A stretch of DNA of 64,000 nt from Acidobacteriota bacterium (GTDB lineage: Bacteria; Acidobacteriota; Terriglobia; Acidiferrales; UBA7541), in assembly GCA_013289955.1 (NCBI GenBank), contig JABCYZ010000018.1:1-64000 (forward strand), in the 5' to 3' direction. Position 1 is the first letter of the stretch. Each line of letters opens with the position of its first letter. Below the pieces are notes generated by a model. It saw nothing but the letters and a program-made list of their open reading frames with translations, ran no database searches and was not told the DNA's origin. The position numbers were made by a program, and so were the translations under genes. Positions 9,408-18,491 of the stretch are shown piece after piece.

Positions 9408-9878
9408 AACTCCGTGCTGTTTCAATACTTGGCTCAGGTACTTTTGCCAAGCGGCATGGCCACCAGATAACAGAACTTCAAGCTCGGCTGCGGACCTGCA
9501 CAAGACCGGCTCTCGGTTGCCAGACTGCAAATCCGGAGGTAGTTCGTTTCTCTGTTCCGGTGCAGAGAGAATCGGCACAAAGTCTTCCATTGCTGGCAAT
9601 ATGACCATGTCACCGGCCTTGGCGACCTCGAAGATGAAGGCTGCGAGATTAGAACTCAAGCCTCGCGTGTGGAAGGCGCAACCCGTGAAACTTCCACTCC
9701 CGTCCAACCCCTTTGCCGACAATTCAACATCTACGCCATCGGGAAACGTCACAATAAAATAGCCGTATTCATCGGGTCCACTGTGTGACGATGTCATGAG
9801 AACCGGTCGTACGCTTTCTGTGCGTACCTCGGCTGGTTCTCCACCAACAAACCTCTGCAAAAACACATCGAAGCTCAT
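9393..9878 (-). CDS. Hypothetical protein opening with MSFDVFLQRF
   Basis: A 161-residue soluble protein. The N-terminus MSFDVFLQRFVGGEPAE is one I associate with scattered hypothetical proteins found as single genes in many bacteria, some near toxins or immunity genes; no function is established to my knowledge. Two beta-rich halves are suggested by alternating hydrophobics around residues 35-60 and 75-100. No signal peptide, TM segment or metal motif. The last codons run into repeat copy 6, so the original C-terminus may have been altered by the repeat. Confidence 0.65.
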   Translation of the reverse strand: MSFDVFLQRFVGGEPAEVRTESVRPVLMTSSHSGPDEYGYFIVTFPDGVDVELSAKGLDGSGSFTGCAFHTRGLSSNLAAFIFEVAKAGDMVILPAMEDFVPILSAPEQRNELPPDLQSGNREPVLCRSAAELEVLLSGGHAAWQKYLSQVLKQHGVQTPE

Positions 9879-9920
9879 ATAACGCCAGTAGCATATCGCA
9901 CAAAATTCTTAGCGGCACGC

Positions 9921-10000
9921 TCAAGTCCTGCTAAACGCGGAAACCGGACAAATCAAAATGGTCCAAAAACCACTTCTCCGGCAATGCGACTACACAGGCA
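9921..10000. repeat. Dispersed palindromic repeat, copy 7 (both arms)
   Basis: The clearest full copy. The left arm 9921-9952 reads CAAGTCCTGCTAAACGCGG, then AAACCGGACAA. The right arm 9969-10000 reads CCACTTCTCCGGCAATGCG, then ACTACACAGG. The reverse complement of the right arm aligns along the whole left arm, with about 16 bases between them. Confidence 0.7.
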
Positions 10001-10074
10001 TGTGGATTGAGACAGTCCCGTTCTTTTGTCTCACGTACAGGACAGCGCCTTATTTGCGCGTCCGGCGGAGCATC

Positions 10075-11319
10075 TCAAAGTTTCCGCGTCTTTGCGCGGT
10101 CGCAGCATTTTCGTCCAAGCCCGACGAGGCCGAACACTGCACCTGCGGTCACGAGAGCAATAATCCAGTTCGGAGTGCTCGCTAGGAGCTCCTTTAGCGC
10201 GGCGGCAGACCGCTCAGGCAGAACGTACGGTTTACCCGCGAGGATGTTCTGGATAGCGGCGTTTATGTCCAGTCGCTTACTGTTCCCTTTGTTGGTCAGC
10301 ATAATGACCGTGACTCTGCCTGTAAGCCGCCGGCCGATAAATGCTCTGAAACCTGCGTGATTTCCTTGGTGCCACAGGTACTTGTTGCCGCTCTCGTTCA
10401 CTATGTTCCATCCGAAGCCGTAGGTCGAAACCCCTTGTTCCACTTTTCCGGGCGAAAATGCTTCGACCAACGCGGACTGAGGCACGAGCTTTTCCGTGTA
10501 CAGCGCTCGGTCCCACTCGGACAGGTCGTCTACTGTCGAATAAATGCCACCATCGCCGGGGATCGCAGTCGGGTCGCCGTCGTCCACTTCCCCAGACTGG
10601 CTGTACCCGATCGCTTTCCGCTCGTTTTTCTTCCCGTGACTGTCATAGACGAAAGTGTTGCTCATGCCGACAGGTTTAAAAATCTCTTGTTCCAGAAAAT
10701 CGCCAAACCGCTCGCCGGAGACTCTTTCGAGCACAATTCCCAATAGCGCATATCCGGGATTGCTGTATCTGTATTTCAACCCAGGTCTAGCAAGAGCCTC
10801 TTCTCTCTTCAGGAGAGCCGCGATTAATCCCTTTTGATCGAGACCGGAGTCGTCGATACCCAAATCGCCGTAGTCAGGGATTCCAGACGTGTGGGTCAAT
10901 AAGTGTCTCAGAGTAATTTTGCTGAAATGCGCGGAGGAGGAGAATTCTGGGATGTACTTCGAGACGGAGTCTTCATAGCCGAGCTTATTCCGTTCTGCGA
11001 GAATCATGATCGCCATGGCCGTAAATTGTTTCGTGACGGAGCCGATGTCGGAGGGAGTTTCGGGGGTGAAATCCGATCCCGTCTGAAAGTTCGCCTTTCC
11101 GAACGCCTTGCGGTAAATGATTTCGCCCTTTTCGGCGACGAGGACGGCACCATTAAACTGCCCTCGTTCAAACAGGGTTGACATCAGTTTATCGATCTCG
11201 TTAGCTCGGTCGGGGGGAGCCGCTTGGACCTCCGCGCACCACGTCAGCAGAACAGTGAGCAGAAGGCTCGCTGTCCACCACAAGGCTTTCGCCCAAACTC
11301 TGGTCGGGTGGTTCCACAT
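10075..11319 (-). CDS. Serine hydrolase of the beta-lactamase class C/penicillin-binding-like family
   Basis: A 414-residue exported protein with a signal peptide (hydrophobic residues about 13-34). The catalytic SxxK is S94-V-T-K97 in DIGSVTKQFTAMAI, and the second motif YxN appears as RYSNPGYALLG. These mark the AmpC/D-aminopeptidase/esterase family, which acts on peptides, esters or beta-lactams in the periplasm; the true substrate cannot be told from sequence. A C-terminal hydrophobic segment (NWIIALVTAGAVFGLVGLG) followed by basic residues suggests anchoring in the inner membrane. It is a stand-alone gene. A housekeeping peptidase/esterase is more likely than a resistance enzyme. Confidence 0.85.
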   Translation of the reverse strand: MWNHPTRVWAKALWWTASLLLTVLLTWCAEVQAAPPDRANEIDKLMSTLFERGQFNGAVLVAEKGEIIYRKAFGKANFQTGSDFTPETPSDIGSVTKQFTAMAIMILAERNKLGYEDSVSKYIPEFSSSAHFSKITLRHLLTHTSGIPDYGDLGIDDSGLDQKGLIAALLKREEALARPGLKYRYSNPGYALLGIVLERVSGERFGDFLEQEIFKPVGMSNTFVYDSHGKKNERKAIGYSQSGEVDDGDPTAIPGDGGIYSTVDDLSEWDRALYTEKLVPQSALVEAFSPGKVEQGVSTYGFGWNIVNESGNKYLWHQGNHAGFRAFIGRRLTGRVTVIMLTNKGNSKRLDINAAIQNILAGKPYVLPERSAAALKELLASTPNWIIALVTAGAVFGLVGLGRKCCDRAKTRKL

Positions 11320-11460
11320 GGCATTGATAATAGAGGGTACGCAAATTACCTTCAGTAAGTTCGTTAAGGCCTAACGCCGAACCTGCAATTTATGAGGGTT
11401 TCAGCGAACGACGCATTTTCTGTCGATTACTGCCGAATCGTCGCCAACCCGGAAGTAACC

Positions 11461-11495
11461 CTCAAGTCCTGGCAGCGGTTACCGGTAAAGTCGGC
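11461..11495. repeat. Dispersed palindromic repeat, copy 8 (left arm)
   Basis: CTCAAGTCCTGGCAGCGG followed by TTACCGGTAAAGTCGG. Its position inside a longer frame argues that the next gene starts downstream of it, at 11527. Confidence 0.5.
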
Positions 11496-11526
11496 GCTAT
11501 GCTCGGAAACTGATAACATCGAGGCC

Positions 11527-11994
11527 ATGTCGGCAAAGCCTCTTTTCGACAGTGGTTGGGAACTGCCCGGAATAAGAAGCGCGCAGGTTTTCTTCGCGGC
11601 ACTACCCGAAATCCTGCCCCTGCCTACGAATCTTTGCTTCGAAGGTACGAGCATCAAGTCAGATGTTCAATCCTTGCTTGCTTCAAATGAAGCCTCACAG
11701 ACCTTGCAAATACGGCCCGGAACCATCTGGCCGAAACCGAGTGTGTTTCATGTGCGTGCGACAGAACAATTCCTCGACCAACTCGCGGCACTCGCCCGGC
11801 ACCATCCTGAACCAGAGATTTGTGACCACTTTCACGCATACAGCGGCAATCAAGGATTGATGCAGTGGTATGACGCATTTAGCGGTGACGCCTTATTGAT
11901 CGCCGAGTCCATTGCAGAAGCTAAGGTGCAGACTTTTACCCGCAAACTCGGTGTGCCATACGCGCCCTGGCGTGCCCGAGAACGACGTCGCTAA
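11527..11994 (+). CDS. Hypothetical protein, unknown function
   Basis: A 155-residue soluble protein I do not recognise. Composition looks real, with a mixed helix/strand pattern and few Arg runs except at the extreme C-terminus (RARERRR). A longer frame begins at 11392, but its first 45 codons run through repeat copy 8, so the ATG at 11527 is preferred. No signal peptide, TM segment or cofactor motif is visible. Residues about 95-145 contain several His and aromatic residues (HHPEPEICDHFHAY) that could bind metal, which is only a guess. It stands alone between the hydrolase and the permease. Confidence 0.55.
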   Translation: MSAKPLFDSGWELPGIRSAQVFFAALPEILPLPTNLCFEGTSIKSDVQSLLASNEASQTLQIRPGTIWPKPSVFHVRATEQFLDQLAALARHHPEPEICDHFHAYSGNQGLMQWYDAFSGDALLIAESIAEAKVQTFTRKLGVPYAPWRARERRR

Positions 11995-12013
11995 AAGGGC
12001 AAAAAGGCCGAAA

Positions 12014-12050
12014 GGTCCTTGTAAACGCGGTTACCGTCCAAGTGGAACTT
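12014..12050. repeat. Dispersed palindromic repeat, copy 9 (left arm)
   Basis: GTCCTTGTAAACGCGGTTAC followed by CGTCCAAGTGG. One of the closest matches to the inferred consensus. Confidence 0.6.
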
Positions 12051-12118
12051 GATCAGCAGCCATTCCTTCCGAGAGGGGCGGGAATCGATTAGGCACGGAC
12101 GGGCTTCCCCAACCATGA

Positions 12119-14794
12119 TTACTCGTAACGCAAGGCCACCATGGGATCGACGCGCATGGCCCGACGCGCTGGAACGTAACAGGCAGTCATTGCGACGAAC
12201 ATCCAGAGTGCCGCGACAGACGCGAGAACGACAGGGTCAGCCGAGCTCACGCCGTAGAGGAGGCTCGCTATCAGGCGGCCCAGGACGAGAGATCCGGCCA
12301 AACCAATCGCCACGCCAATCAGGACCAGCCTTCCCCCTTCGCTCACGATTTGCCAAAGAATATCTTTTCGCCGCGCGCCGAGCGCCATGCGAATTCCAAT
12401 CTCGTGCGCTCGTTGCGAAACGGAATAGGCGATCGCACTGTAAAGTCCGGTGGTCGCCAGGGCGAGGGCAAGCAATCCGAACGCACCGAGAAGCGAAGCG
12501 CTCAGCCGCGCCGAGAAAAGTGGCACACTCATGTATTCGTCGAGCGTTTCTGTTTGCACAATCGGAACGTCGGGCTCGACCGCCTGGATTTCGCTTTTCA
12601 CAGCCGAGAGCATGGATGCGTTGCTGCCACTCGTTTGGACCACGAGCGTCGCTTCGGGGCTGTAGGAGCGAAGTAGCGGCCAATACATGAATGGCCGTGG
12701 ACTCTCATTAAGCCTTGCGTATTTTCCAGTCGGTGTTACACCAACCACTTCCAGGCTGTCATGCGTTTTCAGGTCCAGAGTGATGTGCTTCCCAATGGGG
12801 TCTTGGCCCGGCCAGTAGCGACGCACAAACTCCTCGTTAACAATGGCCACGCCTGGAGCATCATTGTCATCGGCCCGCCCGAACTCGCGGCCACTTAGAA
12901 GCGGTATTCCCATCGCGGCAAAATATCCTGGTCCAACTCGCGTGTACGGAACGGGAGTGGGGGGGAAATCCGAGGCAGGCTGATGGCCCTCGATGTACAC
13001 AGGTGCACTCAGGTTTGTAAACCCCAGCGGTAACCAACTGGCAAGACTCGCTGAGCGCACGCCGGGCATGACGGCGATCCGGTCGAGTAGCTCTCGATAG
13101 AATGCTCTGCCGCGAGTCTCTGAATAGCCCTCGATGCCCGGGTTAAGGGAAACCATCAGTCGATTAGTTGGGCTGAAACCAGGATTGATTGACTGCGCGT
13201 TGAGCAGGCTTCGCACGCATAAGCCGGCGCTGGCGAGCAGGGCAAGACTTAACGCTACTTGCGTCACGACCAGAAAATTCCGGAGGCGGCTCCCGTGGTA
13301 GTCGCCCTGGGGTTCTTCCTTTAGACGCGATGCCACGTTAACTTGGGAGCTTCGGAGCGCCGGGGCGAACCCAAAAGAAACCCCCGCGGCCAGCGCGACG
13401 CACATAGTGAAGCAGACTACGCGCCAGTCCGCCACAAGGTCGATGTGCACTACGGAAAGCATTTCGATGGGCGGCAAAAGTTTCAAGACGAGGGGGCCCG
13501 TCCAGAAGATGAACGTAATGCCAACTCCGCCGGCTGCGATCGCCAGCAAAACCGCCTCGATAAGCAGCTGCCTGATCAACCGGCCGCGACTCGCTCCCAA
13601 CGCAGCGCGGACCGCCATCTCTTTAGAGCGCGCGAAACCCCGGCTCAAGAGCAGATTCGCCACATTCGTGCATGCTATCAACAGCACGAGCCCTACAATG
13701 AGCATCAGCACAGCACCAAGTCCCAAGGCGTAGAGACGAAATTCGGGCGGAACGCCTGTATTAGAAAAGACGGAAGCATCCCAATCCTTTCGGGCACCGG
13801 GATATTCCAGATTGAGTTGGCGCGCCAAGACGCTCATGTTTCCTTGAGCCTGACTCCGTGAAATCCCCGGTTTCAAGCGTCCCACAGCAAAAATCCAATA
13901 CCCGTCGCGGTTGGTGAGCCGGTCTTCGCCAGGAATGATCACGCTCTGCGTCGTCATGGGAGTCCAAAATTCGGGAGCGAAGCCTGGTTGAAGTCCTGTC
14001 AAATCTTCCGGAGCCACGCCGACGACCACGAATTGATGGCCATTGAAGATGAGCGTCTTGCCGACAACGTTGGGATCAGAGTTCATCCGTGCATGCCAGA
14101 ACCGATAACTAAGAACGACCACTGGCACAGCTCCGGCAGTTGTGTCTTCACTGGGCAAGAACCCGCGTCCAAGAACTGGTTTAACACCAAGCAAGGAAAA
14201 ATAGTTCGCCGACACCAGTTGCGAATTCGCAACGCCAGTTTGGCCAGGCTGCACCCAGGACACTTGAACGGGATCGCTGCTATACGCCAGCAAACCGCTG
14301 AAAACTTTGTTGTGGTCCCGGAAATGCATGTACTCCGGATAGGAGAACTGCGTTTGGTTTCCGTTGGGCAAACGGTTCCACACAGATACGAGCTGATCTG
14401 CTGATGCCACGCCACCTGGCGGCCGGAATAACAGGGTGTCTGCGAACGCGAAGATTGTCGCGTTCGCGCCGATGCCGAGGGCTAGAGTGAGGACAGCGAC
14501 GGAACTAAAGCCGGGGTTCTTGCGCAGCATGCGAACGGCGAAGCGCAAATCCTGCCACGATGTCTCAAGAACGGATTCCCATCGCGCTGACCAGACGACT
14601 TCCTTCGAAACTTCGAGACTCCCCCGTTCCAAGCGCACCGCGCGATGCGCATCGGCGCGGCTCATCCCATCGTTCATCTTTTCCTCGGTCGCCATCTCGA
14701 GGAAGTCGCTGAGTTCTTCGTCCAATTCCTTGTTAACCTGCTCCTTTCGGAACAGTGATCGCAGCCCCCCCGCAATGCTTCGGAGAATTGCCAT
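12119..14794 (-). CDS. ADOP-type ABC transporter permease (MacB/FtsX duplicated)
   Basis: An 891-residue member of the 'acidobacterial duplicated orphan permease' class. It has an N-terminal cytoplasmic permease-prefix region (about 1-90, [18 protein letters not shown]), then two copies of a MacB periplasmic-core domain plus FtsX permease. The first TM is near residue 105 ([20 protein letters not shown]). FtsX-type TM triplets follow near 355-460 and at the C-terminus ([20 protein letters not shown] and [13 protein letters not shown]). No ATPase subunit is adjacent, as is usual for this class. Substrate unknown; these are thought to export peptides or lipids or to act in envelope stress. It is in operon with the PadR gene 10 bases upstream. 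Confidence 0.92.
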   Translation of the reverse strand: MAILRSIAGGLRSLFRKEQVNKELDEELSDFLEMATEEKMNDGMSRADAHRAVRLERGSLEVSKEVVWSARWESVLETSWQDLRFAVRMLRKNPGFSSVAVLTLALGIGANATIFAFADTLLFRPPGGVASADQLVSVWNRLPNGNQTQFSYPEYMHFRDHNKVFSGLLAYSSDPVQVSWVQPGQTGVANSQLVSANYFSLLGVKPVLGRGFLPSEDTTAGAVPVVVLSYRFWHARMNSDPNVVGKTLIFNGHQFVVVGVAPEDLTGLQPGFAPEFWTPMTTQSVIIPGEDRLTNRDGYWIFAVGRLKPGISRSQAQGNMSVLARQLNLEYPGARKDWDASVFSNTGVPPEFRLYALGLGAVLMLIVGLVLLIACTNVANLLLSRGFARSKEMAVRAALGASRGRLIRQLLIEAVLLAIAAGGVGITFIFWTGPLVLKLLPPIEMLSVVHIDLVADWRVVCFTMCVALAAGVSFGFAPALRSSQVNVASRLKEEPQGDYHGSRLRNFLVVTQVALSLALLASAGLCVRSLLNAQSINPGFSPTNRLMVSLNPGIEGYSETRGRAFYRELLDRIAVMPGVRSASLASWLPLGFTNLSAPVYIEGHQPASDFPPTPVPYTRVGPGYFAAMGIPLLSGREFGRADDNDAPGVAIVNEEFVRRYWPGQDPIGKHITLDLKTHDSLEVVGVTPTGKYARLNESPRPFMYWPLLRSYSPEATLVVQTSGSNASMLSAVKSEIQAVEPDVPIVQTETLDEYMSVPLFSARLSASLLGAFGLLALALATTGLYSAIAYSVSQRAHEIGIRMALGARRKDILWQIVSEGGRLVLIGVAIGLAGSLVLGRLIASLLYGVSSADPVVLASVAALWMFVAMTACYVPARRAMRVDPMVALRYE

Positions 14795-14803
14795 GGAACC
14801 TCC

Positions 14804-15139
14804 CTACGACGCCTCCAAAATTCTCGCAATCGCCGCCACTTGCCTACTCCATTCTCGGGTTTCGCTGTTGAGTCTCTTTTGCCCTTTTGCTGTTAAAGCG
14901 TAGTACTTTGCTCGCCTGCTGTTCTCCGTGGCCTTCCATTCGCCTCGGATCAAGCCATCTCGTTGCAGCCGCTGCACGGCTACAAAGAGCGATCCTGCAT
15001 TGAGGCGGAACACGCCTTGGCTCATCTGTTCGAGCCGCACGGCGATCCCGTACCCGTGCATAGGTTCGAGCGCCAGCATTTTTAGAATCAGCATGTCCAG
15101 TGTTCCCTGGACCAGATCCTGACTCGGCTTGTCCGCCAA
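14804..15139 (-). CDS. PadR family transcriptional regulator
   Basis: A 111-residue protein with the PadR winged helix: LVQGTLDMLILKMLALEPMH, then GYGIAVRLEQ, then the wing near SLFVAVQRLQRDGLI and YYALTAKGQKRL. PadR proteins are dimeric repressors that sense small molecules or, with ADOPs, unknown signals. It lies 10 bases upstream of the ADOP gene on the same strand, the standard acidobacterial pairing, so it very probably controls that permease and its own transcription. Family members normally carry a short C-terminal dimerisation helix, which here is RLNSETREWSRQVAAIARIL. Confidence 0.92.
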   Translation of the reverse strand: MADKPSQDLVQGTLDMLILKMLALEPMHGYGIAVRLEQMSQGVFRLNAGSLFVAVQRLQRDGLIRGEWKATENSRRAKYYALTAKGQKRLNSETREWSRQVAAIARILEAS

Positions 15140-15229
15140 GAGTCCTCCTGAGCGTCAAGAGGAAGAATACGCTTCTCCTATTGACTGTCAAGAGGAGAAC
15201 CGTGGAACAGGAAACCGCTTAAAACCGCC

Positions 15230-15300
15230 AGGTCCTGGTAAAACACGATTACCGGAGAAGTGGATTTTCAGGTTACCCGTAGGCCGACTAATCAGAGTTG
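15230..15300. repeat. Dispersed palindromic repeat, copy 10 (both arms)
   Basis: The left arm (15230-15263) has GGTCCTGGTAAAACACG, then ATTACCGGAGAAGTGG. The right arm (15267-15300) has GGTTACCCGTAGGCCGACTA, then ATCAGAGTTG. It lies between the divergent PadR gene and the zinc-ribbon gene. Confidence 0.55.
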
Positions 15301-15326
15301 AGAGGATTGGGTGCAGACTCCTGGTC

Positions 15327-16049
15327 GTGATTTGCCCATTGTGTCGCGCAGAATATCGCCCCGGCTTTACACATTGCTCTGACTGCAATGTGGGTCTGAT
15401 CGCTGAATTACGCAACGACAAAATGGAGACCGCCGAAATGCAAGGCTACGAGTACCGTAACCACGCTGAACAGCCCTTGCAGGTCATTTGGAACGGAGAC
15501 AGCGAATCTGGGTGCGTGGCGCTCTGCAAGGACCTCCAGAAGGTAGGTCTGTACTATCGAGTCGCGCAAGAAGTGAAATCTCGGTCGATCAGAATGGGAG
15601 TTGACTGGAGCTATCGGATCGGTGTCCTCGCTTCGGACTCTCAACGAGCAATAGAAACGCTGGGTCTTCAAGACGAATCGACTCGTAAAATGGAGCAGCA
15701 ATCGGAAAGCGAAGAAGACGAGGAAGAGGATCATTCCGAGTTCGCGCTTCCCGAATGCAATCCGAACGAAGCTGATCAAGCCATCGCGGAAGAGCGGGAA
15801 CGAAGCCGTTCGTACCTCAATGACAGGTATCCGGAGGATGCCACAGCGACTATATGGCAGCAGGAAAAATCTGAAATAGACTTCCGTCACGCAATCGAAA
15901 TGGGTCTGAAGGAAAATCTAATACACTGCCGTTCCGTAGCCGGTCCGGCCGGACTGTATAAAATCTGTGTGCTGCCCGAAGACGAGACCCGTGCACGTGA
16001 GATTGTGCGAGAAATCGTTGAAGTCGTTGACGATTGGCTGACCAGTTGA
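15327..16049 (+). CDS. Zinc-ribbon protein with two DUF2007-like halves
   Basis: About 240 residues from a GTG start. The N-terminus holds CPLC-x12-CSDC (CPLCRAEYRPGFTHCSDC), a zinc ribbon that opens many acidobacterial proteins of unknown function. Two similar alpha/beta segments follow, about residues 45-110 (ESGCVALCKDLQKVG) and 175-238 (DFRHAIEMGLKENLI). They look like DUF2007-type putative signal-transducing domains. A very acidic linker (SEEDEEEDHSEF) separates them. I chose GTG at 15327 because homologues begin directly with the CxxC motif; the longer frame upstream crosses repeat copy 10. Function is unknown; protein-protein signalling is a guess. Confidence 0.7.
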   Translation: MICPLCRAEYRPGFTHCSDCNVGLIAELRNDKMETAEMQGYEYRNHAEQPLQVIWNGDSESGCVALCKDLQKVGLYYRVAQEVKSRSIRMGVDWSYRIGVLASDSQRAIETLGLQDESTRKMEQQSESEEDEEEDHSEFALPECNPNEADQAIAEERERSRSYLNDRYPEDATATIWQQEKSEIDFRHAIEMGLKENLIHCRSVAGPAGLYKICVLPEDETRAREIVREIVEVVDDWLTS

Positions 16050-16127
16050 GCTCGCAGCGGTAGCCGTACAAGTCAAGTAATGGTGCGGGAGGGGACTTGT
16101 CCGCCAACGCGACTTAGCAAGATTTGG
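16050..16127. repeat. Dispersed palindromic repeat, copy 11 (both arms)
   Basis: Left arm 16050-16077 (CTCGCAGCGGTAGCCGTACA, then AGTC) and right arm 16093-16127 (GGACTTGTCCGCCAACGCGA, then CTTAGCAAGATTTGG). It sits directly after the stop codon of the zinc-ribbon gene. Confidence 0.5.
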
Positions 16128-16209
16128 CTCTGTTTGTTGCTAACTGACTTGCGGTAGGGCCACCTGCGCCATAGACTAACTGCTCGGACGCTCACAGATA
16201 TACAACTCC

Positions 16210-16872
16210 ATGTCTATCCCTTTTGTTGAGCTTAAGAGTGAGCCCCCCATTCGAGGTTTCCTGCACGAGCCTCCGCAGCCGAGTCGGAACGCCATTGTGC
16301 TCACGCACGGTGCGGGCGCAGACTGCCAGTCTCAACTGTTGGTGGAGATCTCCGACGCGCTGGCGCTGTCGGGATTTACCGTTTTGCGGTTCGACCTGCC
16401 ATTCCGCGTCGCACGACCGCATGGACCACCTTCTCCCGGCAGCGCGATCCGGGATCGAGACGGTCTCCGCCACGCTGTGGCGGTCATGAGAGATAAAACG
16501 AAGGGCCGGATGTTTATGGGTGGCCATTCCTACGGCGGACGACAGGCTAGCATGCTCGCGTCTGAAGAGCCGCAGTTGGTGGATGGCTTGCTCCTGCTCT
16601 CCTACCCACTTCATCCTCCCAGAAAACCGAATGAACTTCGCACTGGACATTTCCCGAAGCTGGCCACGCCCACGTTCTTCGTTCACGGCACTCGCGATCC
16701 CTTCGGCACGACTGCGGAAATGAAATCCGCTCTAGAACTGATCCCCGCCTCACATGCACTCTTTGAAGTGCCAAGCGCTGGCCATGAGATTCTCTCCAAG
16801 AGAGCTGTCGGTGAATTGCCCGTTCAAATTGTGAACTGCTTTGAAGCGTTCCTGAAAACTCCACCCAAGTGA
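16210..16872 (+). CDS. Alpha/beta-hydrolase, KANL3/Tex30-like
   Basis: A 220-residue cytoplasmic hydrolase. The oxyanion strand reads AIVLTHGAGADCQSQL. The nucleophile elbow is GGHSYGGRQ (Ser near residue 103). The acid lies in VHGTRDPFG and the catalytic His in SAGHEIL, so the triad is complete. This is the DUF/KANL3-Tex30 type of small alpha/beta-hydrolase related to dienelactone hydrolases; substrates are generally unknown. It starts at ATG 16210 without a strong ribosome binding site and appears to be monocistronic. The MFS gene follows 119 bases later on the same strand, so co-transcription is possible but not shown. Confidence 0.85.
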   Translation: MSIPFVELKSEPPIRGFLHEPPQPSRNAIVLTHGAGADCQSQLLVEISDALALSGFTVLRFDLPFRVARPHGPPSPGSAIRDRDGLRHAVAVMRDKTKGRMFMGGHSYGGRQASMLASEEPQLVDGLLLLSYPLHPPRKPNELRTGHFPKLATPTFFVHGTRDPFGTTAEMKSALELIPASHALFEVPSAGHEILSKRAVGELPVQIVNCFEAFLKTPPK

Positions 16873-16880
16873 AGTATTAC

Positions 16881-16915
16881 TTCTCCTCTCCGGTAAGGCG
16901 ACTACACAAGAGTTA
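16881..16915. repeat. Dispersed palindromic repeat, copy 12 (right arm)
   Basis: TTCTCCTCTCCGGTAAGGCG followed by ACTACACAAGAGTTAC. A good match to the right arm of copy 7. The left arm is not evident. Confidence 0.55.
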
Positions 16916-16991
16916 CCTCGTAGCGGAGTCCTTCGTTTACTGATAATCTACGCGAATTTGATAGGCCGTCTGGGTCGTCCCGGTGAGGGCT

Positions 16992-18290
16992 ATGACCGTG
17001 TCCGCTGTGAATCAGGGCAGCACGAGCGCCGCCCTAAGGCGAGTGGTGTGGTCGAGTGTGCTAGGCTCTACGGTCGAATGGTACGACTTTCTCGTGTACG
17101 GAACGGCTGCTGCGCTCCTCTTTAACAAACTGTTCTTCCCAGGTTTCAGTTCCGCGCTCGGCACCATTGCTGCCTTCGGTTCGTACGGGGTTGGCTTCGT
17201 GGCCCGTCCGCTGGGCGGCGCAATTTTCGGCCACTTCGGCGACCGCATAGGCCGCAAGGCGATGCTAACGATGACAATTCTCATCATGGGCTTCGGGACA
17301 TTCCTGATCGGTTGCCTTCCGACGTATGGACAGATCGGGATTGTTGCACCGCTGCTGCTCATAACGCTGCGTGTTCTTCAGGGCATAGGTATTGGAGGCG
17401 AATGGGGAGGAGCCGTGCTGATGGTCATCGAGAACGTTCCGAACGAGCAACGCGGCTATTATGGAAGTCTGGTGCAGCTTGGCTATCCGATTGGAGTCAT
17501 TTGTTCGACCGGTGTTTTCGCCATAGCATCGAGATTGCCCGAGGCGCAGCTCCTGACGTGGGGCTGGCGAGTGCCATTCCTTCTCAGCGCCATACTCGTT
17601 GGAATCGGTCTGTTCATCCGCCTGCGGCTTGAAGAAACGCCGGCGTTCCGTCAAGTCCAGGCGCGGCAAAACGTCGCGAAGATACCATTGTTGGAAATCT
17701 TGGCAAAACATCGCCGCACGTTTCTCGTGGCGGTTGGGCTCAAGCTCTCCGAGATTGCCTATGTCAGCGTTGCAACCGTCTTTTCCATTACCTACGTAAC
17801 AGGATACTTAGGAATGCCTCGCAGCGCGATTCTAAATGGCATCCTTTTGGCAGCTCTCATCGAGCTGTTCACAATCCCCGCGTTTGGATGGCTGTCGGAC
17901 CGTTATGGGCGCAAACCCTTGTTCGTTGTGGGCTGCCTCTTTTCGATTCTATTCGCTTTCCCAATGTTCTGGCTCTTCCGAACCCACAATGCCATGGTCA
18001 TCGCTATTACGGTCGCCGTGTCGGTCAGCTTCGGGCAAGGCGTCATGTTTGGGCCGGAGGCAACCTGGGTTGCAGAGCTCTTCGCCGCTCGCTTGCGTTA
18101 CAGCGGTGCCTCACTCGGATTCCAGATTGGTGCGGCCCTGAGCGGCGGGTTGACACCGCTGATTGCCTCGGCCCTACTGCTGTGGACCGGTGCGACTTGG
18201 CCGATCTCGCTGTACCTGATCGTTATCGCACTGTTGACACTCACCGCCACGTCTGCGGCCCCTGAAACATCGCGCCAGTCCCTCGCTTGA
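16992..18290 (+). CDS. MFS transporter, metabolite:H+ symporter (MHS) type
   Basis: About 432 residues with 12 TM segments. The opening SSVLGSTVEWYDFLVYGTAA is the signature of the MHS family (KgtP, ProP, ShiA and others), which import organic acids, osmolytes or aromatic compounds with protons. The cytoplasmic loop 2-3 motif is GHFGDRIGRKAMLT, repeated in weaker form at loop 8-9 as GWLSDRYGRKPLF. I prefer ATG 16992 to the GTG at 16983. The substrate cannot be assigned from sequence. C-terminal residues end shortly after the last TM segment. No regulator is adjacent. Confidence 0.88.
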   Translation: MTVSAVNQGSTSAALRRVVWSSVLGSTVEWYDFLVYGTAAALLFNKLFFPGFSSALGTIAAFGSYGVGFVARPLGGAIFGHFGDRIGRKAMLTMTILIMGFGTFLIGCLPTYGQIGIVAPLLLITLRVLQGIGIGGEWGGAVLMVIENVPNEQRGYYGSLVQLGYPIGVICSTGVFAIASRLPEAQLLTWGWRVPFLLSAILVGIGLFIRLRLEETPAFRQVQARQNVAKIPLLEILAKHRRTFLVAVGLKLSEIAYVSVATVFSITYVTGYLGMPRSAILNGILLAALIELFTIPAFGWLSDRYGRKPLFVVGCLFSILFAFPMFWLFRTHNAMVIAITVAVSVSFGQGVMFGPEATWVAELFAARLRYSGASLGFQIGAALSGGLTPLIASALLLWTGATWPISLYLIVIALLTLTATSAAPETSRQSLA

Positions 18291-18410
18291 GTGCAACATG
18301 ATACGAGGCAGGCCCTTCGCGATCTGGCCCCAGCTGCCGGGTGAGCCACAAAGAATTTATTGACGTCGTGCCGTTCTTGGCGGCGAGCGGACTGACAGAG
18401 TTTCCGCAAG

Positions 18411-18488
18411 TTAATCCACTTGATTAACGCCACAATCGGAAACTTGACCTACGAGGGCGGGACTCGTCCGACCTCTCAGGAGTTGCAG
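18411..18488. repeat. Dispersed palindromic repeat, copy 13 (both arms)
   Basis: Left arm GATTAACGCCACAATCGG, then AAACTTGACC (18422-18449); right arm GGGACTCGTCCGACCTCTCA, then GGAGTTGC (18460-18487). More diverged than copy 7. It is the last clear copy in the window. Confidence 0.45.
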
Positions 18489-18491
18489 GAC

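Noticed and set aside
10075-11319. Serine hydrolase as an antibiotic-resistance beta-lactamase
   Set aside because: Only the broad SxxK/YxN motifs are present; this large family is mostly peptidases and esterases, and nothing in the context points to resistance.
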